Assembly (NCBI RefSeq): GCF_034350045.1
Contig: NZ_CP133781.1
Coordinates: forward strand, 2,634,001-2,698,000
Origin: Pseudomonas sp. CCI4.2
GTDB lineage: Bacteria; Pseudomonadota; Gammaproteobacteria; Pseudomonadales; Pseudomonadaceae
DNA: 64,000 nt
Direction of reading: 5' to 3'
The notes beneath the pieces were generated by a model. The model made no database searches, was not told the DNA's origin, and was given only the letters and a program-made list of their open reading frames with translations. Shown here in pieces: positions 16,272-24,609 of this stretch. The position numbers and the translations under genes were made by a program. Within the stretch, counting starts at the first letter, position 1; the number at the start of each line of letters is the position of its first letter.

Positions 16272-16943
16272 TCAGTCGTTGCGTGCGCCGCCGTAATAGC
16301 CACAGCCACGCTGGACCTGATCGTTAACGCGCAATTCAGCGGTCAAGTGCAGTACGGAACCGCTAACCGGATCGACGCAGCGTTGCGGTGCGACCCACAA
16401 CTCGATGCGCTGACCATTGGCTTCGGTGCTCAGGTTGAGACGACCATCAGGCAGTTCTTCTTCAACATACGGCAGGGCGACGGGGTCTTTGCCCTCACGG
16501 TTGAGGATCAAGCCTTTGCCGTTGACGTTGATGTCCCAGGCCGGGCTGTTGCCGCTGGCGTGCACGATCAACTGCTTGAAGTTGGTGTCCTTGCAGGCGG
16601 TGGCGGAACGTTCAACCCGGTAGAGTTGCTGCAGGTTGACCACCCCATCGGTGCCCGAGGTTTTGCTGGCGTTGAAGCTGCCGCGTAAATCGGCGAACAG
16701 CGTGCCTTTTTTGGCCGCGAGCGCCGTAGCCTCTTGCAGCACGCTGGTGTTGCCGCTGTCCTGGATCAAAAACCGGCGTTGTTCGTTGCAAGGCTGAAAC
16801 CACAGCTGACCACCTTCACCGGTGAGGTCGCCTTGCATGCGAGTCAAGCCCTGCGTGGACGACGCAGGTTTGGCGCTGAACATCTGACAGCCGGCAAACA
16901 CGGGCAGCAGGGCAATCATCAACAGGGTACGGGCAGCGAACAT
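16272..16943 (-). CDS. Putative lipoprotein with C-terminal META-like region (COG3650 type)
   Basis: A 223-residue lipoprotein with lipobox PVFAGC near residue 19. Two similar beta domains follow. The first (FQPCNEQRRFLIQD) resembles NlpE/COG3650 copper-stress lipoproteins, and the second carries a cysteine pair (ERSATACKDTNF; PQRCVDPVSG). The end, RVNDQVQRGCGYYGG, is typical of this Pseudomonas family. The ATG at 16941-16943 starts the signal peptide; a TTG seven codons upstream is less likely. It is in the same direction as the FAD oxidoreductase, with 114 bp between. Function unknown. Confidence 0.8.
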   Translation of the reverse strand: MFAARTLLMIALLPVFAGCQMFSAKPASSTQGLTRMQGDLTGEGGQLWFQPCNEQRRFLIQDSGNTSVLQEATALAAKKGTLFADLRGSFNASKTSGTDGVVNLQQLYRVERSATACKDTNFKQLIVHASGNSPAWDINVNGKGLILNREGKDPVALPYVEEELPDGRLNLSTEANGQRIELWVAPQRCVDPVSGSVLHLTAELRVNDQVQRGCGYYGGARND

Positions 16944-17005
16944 GGTGGGTCGGTCTCCAAACAAGTGGCGCCACGTTACTCAGGCTGCTGCCCGATCACA
17001 AGGGC

Positions 17006-17605
17006 TCAGCCGACGTGATAAGTCTGACCGGTCTGCAAACCTTCGACGCTTTTCGCGTAAGCCAGTGCAGCATCCGCCGCCAGCAAGGGCTTGAAGCCCC
17101 GGAAATAGGACGCGTAGGCGCCCATTGACTCCACTAAAACATTTGGGCTCACCGAATTTACGCGCAAGCCGCGAGGCAATTCGATGGCAGCCGCCCGAAC
17201 AAAACCGTCGATAGCGGCATTGACTAGGCTGGCGGAGGTCCCAGTGCGGATCGGGTCATGGCTGGTGACGCCGGTGGTGAAGGTGAACGAAGCGCCATCG
17301 TTGGCGAATTCGCGTCCGATCAACAGCAAATTGACCTGGCCCATGAGTTTGTCCTGAAGGCCCAGCGCAAAGTCCTGTTCAGTCATGTCGGCCAAGGGCA
17401 AAAAATTCACGTTCCCGGCTGCACACACCAACGCGTCGAATCTACCTACCCGTTCGAACAGTTTTCTGATGGACGCGCTGTCACTAATATCCACCTGGAA
17501 ATCACCGCTCGTGCGGCCAATGCTGACGATCTCGTGGCGCGGGGCCAATTCCTTCGCAATGGCCGAGCCTAAGGTTCCCGTGGCGCCAATCAGAAGAATT
17601 TTCAT
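17006..17605 (-). CDS. Short-chain dehydrogenase-like protein lacking the YxxxK pair
   Basis: A 199-residue NAD(P)-binding Rossmann protein with an N-terminal GATGTLG loop and CAAGN motif. Where classical SDRs have Y-x-x-x-K, this one reads TGTSASLVNAAIDGFVRAAA, so the catalytic tyrosine and lysine are missing although the following helix is preserved. This is seen in a subfamily of short SDRs and may mean altered or absent catalysis. It is divergent from the LysR gene with 106 bp between starts, the usual arrangement for a LysR target. Confidence 0.85.
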   Translation of the reverse strand: MKILLIGATGTLGSAIAKELAPRHEIVSIGRTSGDFQVDISDSASIRKLFERVGRFDALVCAAGNVNFLPLADMTEQDFALGLQDKLMGQVNLLLIGREFANDGASFTFTTGVTSHDPIRTGTSASLVNAAIDGFVRAAAIELPRGLRVNSVSPNVLVESMGAYASYFRGFKPLLAADAALAYAKSVEGLQTGQTYHVG

Positions 17606-17711
17606 CGCGTTTCCTTGAAATGGTTTAACAAGGACTCAGTGTAGAGTGCGAGATTGCGGTCGATAAACATGCTAATTGGCAACTTCACGTTTTCAGCAGG
17701 AAACAATCGAA

Positions 17712-18638
17712 ATGAGCGAGATGGATGACTTGGTTGCCTTTGCGATCCTGGTCGAAGCCGGGAGCTTTACGTTGGCCTCCCAGCGGCTGGGGTGCAGCAA
17801 GGGCCAATTGTCCAAGCGCATCAAGTTTCTGGAAACCCGTTATTCCGTGACGCTACTGCATCGTACGACTCGTCGCTTAAGCCTGACGGCCGCGGGTGCA
17901 GCCGTATTGCCTCAAGCGAGGGCGCTAATTAATCAAACCGTGCGCGCCCAGCAAGCGTTAGCCCGGTTACACGATGAGGTCGCCGGCTCGGTGCGGATCA
18001 CCGTACCGGTGTCCATGGGCGAAACATTCTTCGACGGTTTGCTGATGGAGTTTTCGAAAGAATATCCATTGGTTCAGATAGAGCTGGACCTGAACAATGG
18101 GTTTCGGGACCTGTACCGGGACGGATATGATCTGGCGATCCGCACTCACGTTGACAGCGATGAACGATTGGTCTCCAAACCATTGCTCGACATGCAAGAA
18201 CTCACCTGCGCGAGCCCGGCCTACCTCGAACGCCACGGCGAGCCCACGCGCCCGGTGTCGTTGAGCGAGCATTTTTGCTTGCTTAACAGCCACTACAGCG
18301 GCCGTGACGAATGGCTTTACCACCAGAATCACCAACTGACACGGGTACGCGTTGCGGGTCCATTCGCGAGCAACCATTACAGCCTGTTGAAAAAAGCCGC
18401 GCTGGTCGGTGCCGGCATCGCCCGACTACCGTCCTACATGGTTCACGCCGAAATCACCGACGGACGTCTGCGCTGGCTGCTGCGCGATTATCAAACCCCC
18501 AGCTTGCCGCTGTTCCTGGTCCACCCCTACGAAGCCGGCTTGCCGCGTCGTACCCAGGTCATGGCTGATTACTTGTTGAGTTGGTTTGCTCGCAGTAGTA
18601 GCGCGTTTGATAGGCTTAACAGAACACACCGGCGATAG
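17712..18638 (+). CDS. LysR-family transcriptional regulator (CrgA/DsdC-like)
   Basis: A 308-residue regulator. The N-terminal winged helix (about 2-62: MDDLVAFAILVEAGSFTLASQRLGCSKGQLSKRIKFLE) is followed by the effector domain starting near 90 (GSVRITVPVSMGE). The start at 17712 is preferred over one 12 codons upstream because family members begin MDDL. It probably controls the divergent short-chain dehydrogenase gene. No inducer can be inferred. Confidence 0.92.
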   Translation: MSEMDDLVAFAILVEAGSFTLASQRLGCSKGQLSKRIKFLETRYSVTLLHRTTRRLSLTAAGAAVLPQARALINQTVRAQQALARLHDEVAGSVRITVPVSMGETFFDGLLMEFSKEYPLVQIELDLNNGFRDLYRDGYDLAIRTHVDSDERLVSKPLLDMQELTCASPAYLERHGEPTRPVSLSEHFCLLNSHYSGRDEWLYHQNHQLTRVRVAGPFASNHYSLLKKAALVGAGIARLPSYMVHAEITDGRLRWLLRDYQTPSLPLFLVHPYEAGLPRRTQVMADYLLSWFARSSSAFDRLNRTHRR

Positions 18639-18738
18639 AGAGAATTGCAGACGAGCCTCGGCTCCAGAACAACATCAACGCCGGACTGGATTCCCGCCCT
18701 CAAACAACGCATAACTCATTGATTTCAGATATCGAATT

Positions 18739-18866
18739 GTAGGAGCGCGCTGGCCCGCGATGGATCGCGAAGCGGTCCCAAAAGGCCTATACGGTCCCAA
18801 CTGAAAAAGTGGAGTCGATGGTTTTACGACTGCTGCGCAGCCGATCGCGGGCAAGCGCGCTCCTAC
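18739..18866. repeat. Large palindromic intergenic repeat (GTAGGAGCGCGC type)
   Basis: In the 379-bp gap after the LysR gene, GTAGGAGCGCGC (18739-18750) pairs perfectly with GCGCGCTCCTAC (18855-18866). The body contains CGCGATGGATCGCG and CTGCTGCGCAG palindromes. A close relative lies at 47208-47335. The rest of the gap shows no gene. Confidence 0.8.
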
Positions 18867-19017
18867 AGGTCCTGTTTTTACTGCGCGAGGGGGACGGAGT
18901 CGCCTGCAGAAATGGGCGCGGCGAAGGTTCAACCGAACAAAATCAACTTTGTGGGTGTTGGCTTGCCAACGAAAGCGCCAAAGCAGCCAACACAAACTCT
19001 GCGGCTGAAACGGACGA

Positions 19018-20087
19018 TCAATCGACATACTCCACATACCGCGCCATCAGGTTCGCGCGTTGAAAGGTGTCGATTTGATCGATCTTGCCGCGCATGGCGT
19101 AGAGCTCTTGCTCGAAGGTAGCATCGTCCATATCGATCCAGAACCTTGGATTGCGGCGGGTTTTGCGGTCGTATTCAGCCGTTGTTGGATCGAGGTGTCG
19201 GTATTGTTCGTATCGCGGTAAGTCTGGCAGCGGGCGGCTGGTGTCCATGTAGTTCTGCAGGAAATCCCACAGGGCACAGCACAGCTGGCCTTCACCGGGA
19301 GCGAATAAGGGCCGGAAGTTGATGACGATATCGCGGTAGCGGTGGGCGATGTACAGCACGTTCGTCACTAAACCCTGACGATCCGGGATGGTGGCGATGT
19401 AGGCATCGAACTCGTAAAACGGGGCGGTGAGTTCACCGATGGTGCCGTTCTTTTTGTACTCGCCGTTGTTGTCGTAATCGAAGAGAGTGACGAGACCGGT
19501 ACGGCGGTTGATTTCCCAGATGGGGCCTCGGGAGGGTTTGACCCAGAGGTGGGGGAGGTAGCGGATGACTAATGAGCCCAAAAGCCAACAAAGAAGAGGA
19601 ACACTCACCCATACGGAAAATATTGGAGTGCCATCTTTCGTTATTTGCTGCCATGTATCACTGCTTGCATATAGCGCCATGAAATAAGTCATAACAGATA
19701 CTACTAATGCTAGATAAAATAGCGCCCGACCTCCTCCGGTTAAATATATCCAAAAGTGTGATCGTTTAGACCATAACGAAAACCTGAAGCGTTCTTGATC
19801 GTGCCTATCATGGAAGTCCACGTGCTCGTATGGCGCTGGTACATAAGTACCTAAAGCCAACTCTCCTTTCTTTCCTGCAGGCCTTTTTCTACCCTTCGAA
19901 GCTCTTCAGGTGACGCTTCTATCAAAAAGTCATCCAGAGCAACTTCCTGGGTAAATCCCCACGGCAAGCGCACCTTGGAAAAGCGCCGTATCCATGAGCG
20001 CTCAGCAGAGGGTTTTTGCTTGGAAATACGGTCTGATCGGTATGCAGTAGCCGCGTAATAAGGTGTTATCAAATTTGGGGTATTCAA
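19018..20087 (-). pseudogene. Frameshifted DUF6708-type immunity gene at the distal end of the array
   Basis: Reads as two pieces: residues 1-78 (TTG at 20085-20087 to a stop near 19851) and a 280-residue piece in another frame. Joined, they match the 355-residue immunity proteins upstream over their whole length. Alignment to the intact copies shows one base missing near 19855-19875, where intact genes read QEKKEKLVLG and this one QERKESWL-stop. There is no ATG: the TTG overlaps the stop of the preceding immunity gene, and no toxin tip lies between them. The membrane segment (ALFYLALVVSVMTYFMALY) differs from all other copies. Likely a decaying remnant whose toxin partner was lost. Confidence 0.85.
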
Positions 20088-21151
20088 TCCACATACTCCA
20101 CATACCGCGCCATCAGGTTCGGGCGCTGGAAGGTGTCGATTTGATCGATCTTGCCGCGCATGGCGTAGAGTTCTTGCTCGAAGGTAGCATCGTCCATATC
20201 GATCCAGAACCTTGGATTGCGGCGGGTTTTTCGGTCGTATTCAGCCGTTGTTGGGTCGAGATGTCGGTACTGCTCATAGCGCGGCAGGTCTGGAAGTGGA
20301 CGGCTGGTGTCCATGTAGTTCTGCAGGAAATCCCACAGGGCGCAGCACAGCTGGCCTTCACCGGGAGCGAATAAGGGCCGGAAGTTGATGACGATATCGC
20401 GGTAGCGGTGGGCGATGTACAGCACATTCATCGACAAACCTTGGCGGTCAGGGATGGTCGCGATGTAAGCGTCGAACTCGTAAAACGGCGCGGTGAGTTC
20501 ACCGATGGTGCCGTTCTTTTTGTATTCGCCGTTGTTGTCGTAATCGAAGAGGGTGACGAGACCGGTGCGGCGGTTGATTTCCCAGATGGGGCCTCGGGAG
20601 GGTTTGACCCAGAGTTTAGGGAGATAGCGCATGACTATTGAAGCGAGTGCCCAGCAGAAAAGAGGGACGCCTAGAAGCCAAGAGTAAAGTCCTGAGATTA
20701 ATTCATCAGCAAAATCGATCCAAGATACGTCCAATGAAAGTCCAAGTGCGATGAATGTTATTACGCTTAACGGGAAAAGAAACAAAAAGAAGCCTTTTCC
20801 AAAAATTAGTAGGTATGCCCAAAACTGTGATCGTGTTGACCATAGCGAAAACCTGAAACTTACATGATCGTGTCGGTCATGAAAGTCCACATGCTCGTAA
20901 GGAGCCGGCACGTAAGTACCTAAGGCTAATTTTTCCTTCTTTACTTGCTCGGCTTTTTCCACTCGACGTAACTTTACCGGTGCTGCTTCGCTCAAAAAGT
21001 CGTCCAGCGCAACCTCTTGGGTTAGCCCCCAAGGGAGGCGAAATTTAGCAAAGCGCCGTATCCACGAGCGTTCTGCTGAAGGTGGTTGTTTGGGCATCCG
21101 ATCAGAGCGGTATGCGGTGGCGGCGTAATAGGACGAATTATTTGCAGTCAT
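20084..21151 (-). CDS. DUF6708-like immunity membrane protein, copy 2
   Basis: A 355-residue protein. Residues 1-75 carry YYAATAYRSDR and RSWIRRFAKFRLPWG. Two hydrophobic stretches lie at about 118-150 (LLIFGKGFFLFLFPLSVITF) and 170-190 (WLLGVPLFCWALASIVM). The C-terminal cytoplasmic-type domain begins WVKPSRGPIWEINRRTGLVTLF. Its ATG overlaps the stop of the orphan effector tip (ATGA at 21148-21151), the standard toxin-immunity coupling. The membrane part is nearly identical to copy 4 (one Y/F change in YLPK/YFPK), but the C-terminal part matches copy 1, so the gene is a mosaic. Immunity to a membrane-acting T6SS effector is inferred from position. Confidence 0.82.
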   Translation of the reverse strand: MTANNSSYYAATAYRSDRMPKQPPSAERSWIRRFAKFRLPWGLTQEVALDDFLSEAAPVKLRRVEKAEQVKKEKLALGTYVPAPYEHVDFHDRHDHVSFRFSLWSTRSQFWAYLLIFGKGFFLFLFPLSVITFIALGLSLDVSWIDFADELISGLYSWLLGVPLFCWALASIVMRYLPKLWVKPSRGPIWEINRRTGLVTLFDYDNNGEYKKNGTIGELTAPFYEFDAYIATIPDRQGLSMNVLYIAHRYRDIVINFRPLFAPGEGQLCCALWDFLQNYMDTSRPLPDLPRYEQYRHLDPTTAEYDRKTRRNPRFWIDMDDATFEQELYAMRGKIDQIDTFQRPNLMARYVEYVD

Positions 21152-21798
21152 TGGTCGTCCTGCGCTTTATGGGTGGTTTCATCTGCCCAGAACGGTTGTT
21201 CGATTTCTTTGAAGTTGGGTGCGGCGTGGGCTGCGCCGAAAGGGGTTGGGTCTTTGGGCTTTGGTGCGGGAAATACCCAGGATGAAGTGCCATCGCTTAG
21301 TGTCAGTTGGGCACGGACTTGCCATTGTGTGTGAACCGACACGGTGTCGTTTGAGCGTGAAACTTCAACCAGCGTTTCCCAAGGTGTTTGCAAGAATATT
21401 TCCATTCCATCGGGCTTCGGCCGGTACGCCTTAGGCTTGGCCTCGGGAAATAGGTGGGTTTCTTCGCGAGGCGGCCCATCTAAGCGAACGCGGGATCGAC
21501 GAACTTTCAGCAGCGCACACGAGGCTTTGGTGCTGAGGTCGCCCAGTCCGGTCAATAGGCCGGGCAGGTTGCTCTCGATTCGGATGCGCGTATCGGATGC
21601 GCGTATATCCATGGGCACCGGATTAAAGCTCTCGATGCAGGCCGGCAGGCTGTATTCCGGGTTGGCTTCAACAGTGATTCGGATGTTGGCAAACAGGCTG
21701 ACCAAGTAGTAGAAGGCATTTTCCGGGGCTTGCAGATGGGGCGCTCGGTCACTGTTAGGGCCGAAGGGCCCCGCACTAAGCCAAGCACTAATCCACAT
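21148..21798 (-). CDS. Orphan effector C-terminal module (tip type A)
   Basis: A 216-residue frame. Residues 6-216 match the last 211 residues of the large effector (24606-28304) almost exactly, beginning at the same WLSAGPFGPNSD point and ending ADETTHKAQDDQ. It lacks everything upstream: the MIX region, middle and membrane segments. An ATG (21796-21798) gives MWISA before the shared part, 14 bp after the preceding immunity stop, so it may be translated. More likely it is a silent cassette that can replace the effector tip by recombination. The frame could be read longer into the upstream gene, but that part is out-of-frame immunity sequence. Confidence 0.85.
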   Translation of the reverse strand: MWISAWLSAGPFGPNSDRAPHLQAPENAFYYLVSLFANIRITVEANPEYSLPACIESFNPVPMDIRASDTRIRIESNLPGLLTGLGDLSTKASCALLKVRRSRVRLDGPPREETHLFPEAKPKAYRPKPDGMEIFLQTPWETLVEVSRSNDTVSVHTQWQVRAQLTLSDGTSSWVFPAPKPKDPTPFGAAHAAPNFKEIEQPFWADETTHKAQDDQ

Positions 21799-21812
21799 GG
21801 CATTCGAAGGAC

Positions 21813-22880
21813 TCAATCCACATACTCCACATACCGCGCCATCAAGTTCGGGCGCTGGAAGGTGTCGATCTGATCGATCTTGCCGCGCATTTCGTAGAGT
21901 GCTTGCTTGAATGCGGCATCGTCCATATCGATCCAAAACCTTGGGTTGCGGCCTATTTTGCGGTCGTATTCAGCTGTTGTTGGGTCGAGATGGCGGTATT
22001 GTTCATAGCGCGGCAAGTCCGGTAGCGGGCGGCTGGTGTCCATGTAGTTTTGTAAAAAGTCCCATAACGCGCAGCAGAACTGACCTTCACCGGGTGCCAG
22101 CAAAGGGCGAAAGTTAATCACGATGTTGCGGTAGCGATGGGCGATGTACAGCACGTTCGTCACTAAACCCTGACGATCCGGGATGGTCGCGATGTAGGCA
22201 TCGAACTCGTAAAACGGCGCGGTGAGTTCACCGATGGTGCCGTTCTTTTTGTATTCGCCGTTGTTGTCGTAATCGAAAAGGGTGACAAGGCCGGTGCGAC
22301 GGTTGATTTCCCAGATGGGGCCTCGGGAGGGTTTGACCCAGAGGTGGGGGAGGTAGCGGATGACTAGGGCGGCGATTGCCCAGCAGAAAATGGGGATCCC
22401 TGAGAACCAAATGAAGAAGCTATAAAAACTATCTATAGCTATTTCTATCCATGTTCCTTTGAGCTTTTTGATAGCCACCAAAAGAGTGAATAAGCCTGGA
22501 ATCAGACCGATAAGGAAAAGCCACTTTCCAAATGAGTGTAAGTAGATCCAAAACTGTGACCGCGCAGACCACAAAGAGAACCTAAAGCGCTCCTGATCGT
22601 GACGATCATGAAAGTCGACATCCTCATATAGAGCGGGTACATAAGTACCTAAAACCAACTTTTCTTTTTTCTCCTGCAAACCTTTTTCTACCCGCCGGAG
22701 ATCCTCAGGTGACGCCTCTGTCAAAAAGTCATCGGGCGCGACTTGTTGAGTTAATCCCCACGGCAAGCGCACCTTGGAAAAGCGCCGTATCCACGAACGC
22801 TCAGATGATGGTTGTTGCTTGGGGATGCAATCTACTCGATACGCTGTGGCCGCGTAGTAAGGCGAGTTGAGCGACTTCAT
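21813..22880 (-). CDS. DUF6708-like immunity membrane protein, copy 3 (distinct membrane type)
   Basis: A 355-residue paralog with start MKSLNSPYYAATAYR. Its hydrophobic stretches (WLFLIGLIPGLFTLLVAI and FFIWFSGIPIFCWAIAALVI) differ strongly from copies 2 and 4, while the C-terminal domain (RYRNIVINFRPLLAPGEGQFCC, KIGRNPRFWIDMDDAAFKQALYEMRG) is the same as copy 4. The start overlaps the type B orphan tip stop by 4 bp (22877-22880). The variable part being the membrane region suggests it sets specificity. Confidence 0.82.
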   Translation of the reverse strand: MKSLNSPYYAATAYRVDCIPKQQPSSERSWIRRFSKVRLPWGLTQQVAPDDFLTEASPEDLRRVEKGLQEKKEKLVLGTYVPALYEDVDFHDRHDQERFRFSLWSARSQFWIYLHSFGKWLFLIGLIPGLFTLLVAIKKLKGTWIEIAIDSFYSFFIWFSGIPIFCWAIAALVIRYLPHLWVKPSRGPIWEINRRTGLVTLFDYDNNGEYKKNGTIGELTAPFYEFDAYIATIPDRQGLVTNVLYIAHRYRNIVINFRPLLAPGEGQFCCALWDFLQNYMDTSRPLPDLPRYEQYRHLDPTTAEYDRKIGRNPRFWIDMDDAAFKQALYEMRGKIDQIDTFQRPNLMARYVEYVD

Positions 22881-23527
22881 TTGTCGCCCCTTGCCTTATG
22901 GGTGGTTTCATCAGCCCAGTAGAGTTGTCCAACTTCCTTGAAGTTAGGTGCTGCGTGGGTGGAATTGAACGGCGTCGGGTCTTTAGGCTTTGGCGCCGGA
23001 AAAACCCACGACGAATCGCCATCGCTTAATGTCAATTGTGCACGGACTTGCCATTCGATATGCGCCGAGACTGCATCGTTAGAGCGAGCTGTTTCGGCGT
23101 ACCTCTCCCACGGTGTCACGATGAAGATTTCTAAGCCGTTAATTGTCCGCCGATACGTAATAGGTTTGGTCTCGGGATATAGCTGGGTTTCTACGCGAGG
23201 GGAGCCATCAAAGCGAGTCTGGAATCGACGGACCATCATCAGCGCACACGATGCTTTGGTGCTGAGGTCGCCCAGTCCGGTCAATAGGCCGGGCAGGTTG
23301 CTCTCGATTCGGATGCGCGTATCGGATGCGCGTATATCCATGGGCACCGGATTAAAGCTCTCGATGCAGGCCGGCAGGCTGTATTCCGGGTTGGCTTCAA
23401 CAGTGATTCGGATGTTGGCAAACAGGCTGACCAAGTAGTAGAAGGCATTTTCCGGGGCTTGCAGATGGGGCGCTCGGTCACTGTTAGGGCCGAAGGGCCC
23501 CGCACTAAGCCAAGCACTAATCCACAT
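22877..23527 (-). CDS. Orphan effector C-terminal module (tip type B)
   Basis: A 216-residue frame with the same MWISA start (ATG 23525-23527) and the same first 90 residues as the other orphan tip. From about residue 95 it diverges: ALMMVRRFQTRFDGSPRVETQLYPETKP and NGLEIFIVTPWERYAETARSNDAV instead of KVRRSRV...EIFLQTPWETLVEVSRSNDTV. It sits 14 bp after the copy 4 immunity stop and overlaps the copy 3 immunity start. A complete effector carrying this tip is not in the window. Confidence 0.85.
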   Translation of the reverse strand: MWISAWLSAGPFGPNSDRAPHLQAPENAFYYLVSLFANIRITVEANPEYSLPACIESFNPVPMDIRASDTRIRIESNLPGLLTGLGDLSTKASCALMMVRRFQTRFDGSPRVETQLYPETKPITYRRTINGLEIFIVTPWERYAETARSNDAVSAHIEWQVRAQLTLSDGDSSWVFPAPKPKDPTPFNSTHAAPNFKEVGQLYWADETTHKARGDK

Positions 23528-23541
23528 GGCATTCGAGGGAC

Positions 23542-24609
23542 TCAATCCACATACTCCACATACCGCGCCATCAAGTTCGGGCGCTGGAAGGTGTCGATCT
23601 GATCGATCTTGCCGCGCATTTCGTAGAGTGCTTGCTTGAATGCGGCATCGTCCATATCGATCCAAAACCTTGGGTTGCGGCCTATTTTGCGGTCGTATTC
23701 AGCTGTTGTTGGGTCGAGATGGCGGTATTGTTCATAGCGCGGCAAGTCCGGTAGCGGGCGGCTGGTGTCCATGTAGTTTTGTAAAAAGTCCCATAACGCG
23801 CAGCAGAACTGACCTTCACCGGGTGCCAGCAAAGGGCGAAAGTTAATCACGATGTTGCGGTAGCGATGGGCGATGTACAGCACGTTCGTCACTAAACCCT
23901 GACGATCCGGGATGGTCGCGATGTAGGCATCGAACTCGTAAAACGGCGCGGTGAGTTCACCGATGGTGCCGTTCTTTTTGTACTCGCCGTTGTTGTCGTA
24001 ATCGAAAAGGGTGACAAGGCCAGTGCGGCGGTTGATTTCCCAGATGGGGCCTCGGGAGGGTTTGACCCAGAGTTTAGGGAAATAGCGCATGACTATTGAA
24101 GCGAGTGCCCAACAGAACAGAGGGACGCCTAGAAGCCAAGAGTAAAGTCCTGAGATTAATTCATCAGCAAAATCGATCCAAGATACGTCCAATGAAAGTC
24201 CAAGTGCGATGAATGTTATTACGCTTAACGGGAAAAGAAACAAAAAGAAGCCTTTCCCAAAGATTAGTAGGTATGCCCAAAACTGTGATCGTTTTGACCA
24301 TAAAGAAAACCTGAAACGTTCGTGATCATGCCTGTCATGAAAGTCCACATGTTCATATGGAGCCGGAATGTAGGTGCCCAACTTTTGCTTTTCTTCACGC
24401 TCTTTGTTCATTTCCTCCTGAAATCGCAAGCTGCTGGGTTTGCGCCGAATTAGAAAGTCATCCAGCGCAACTTCTTGGGTTAGCCCCCAGGGGAGGCGAA
24501 ATTTAGCAAAGCGCCGTATCCACGAGCGCTCTGCTGAAGGTGGTTGGTTGGGAATACGATCAGAGCGGTATGCGGTGGCGGCGTAATAGGACGAATTATT
24601 TGTAGTCAT
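23542..24609 (-). CDS. DUF6708-like immunity membrane protein, copy 4 (cognate of the full effector)
   Basis: A 355-residue protein immediately downstream of the full-length effector, with the ATGA overlap at 24606-24609. Two hydrophobic regions are type A, as in copy 2. The C-terminal part is copy 3-like, so it is another mosaic. The linker near 60-75 (LRFQEEMNKEREEKQKLG) is unique. Inner-membrane location fits protection from a membrane-perturbing effector: V. cholerae VasX is likewise countered by the membrane protein TsiV2. The assignment as immunity is by context and family resemblance. Confidence 0.84.
   Translation of the reverse strand: MTTNNSSYYAATAYRSDRIPNQPPSAERSWIRRFAKFRLPWGLTQEVALDDFLIRRKPSSLRFQEEMNKEREEKQKLGTYIPAPYEHVDFHDRHDHERFRFSLWSKRSQFWAYLLIFGKGFFLFLFPLSVITFIALGLSLDVSWIDFADELISGLYSWLLGVPLFCWALASIVMRYFPKLWVKPSRGPIWEINRRTGLVTLFDYDNNGEYKKNGTIGELTAPFYEFDAYIATIPDRQGLVTNVLYIAHRYRNIVINFRPLLAPGEGQFCCALWDFLQNYMDTSRPLPDLPRYEQYRHLDPTTAEYDRKIGRNPRFWIDMDDAAFKQALYEMRGKIDQIDTFQRPNLMARYVEYVD

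Noticed and set aside
21799..21936. Upstream extension of the orphan tip frame (extra 46 codons)
   Set aside because: The extension is the immunity gene's 3' end read out of frame; homology to the effector begins only at WLSAG and an ATG lies just before it.
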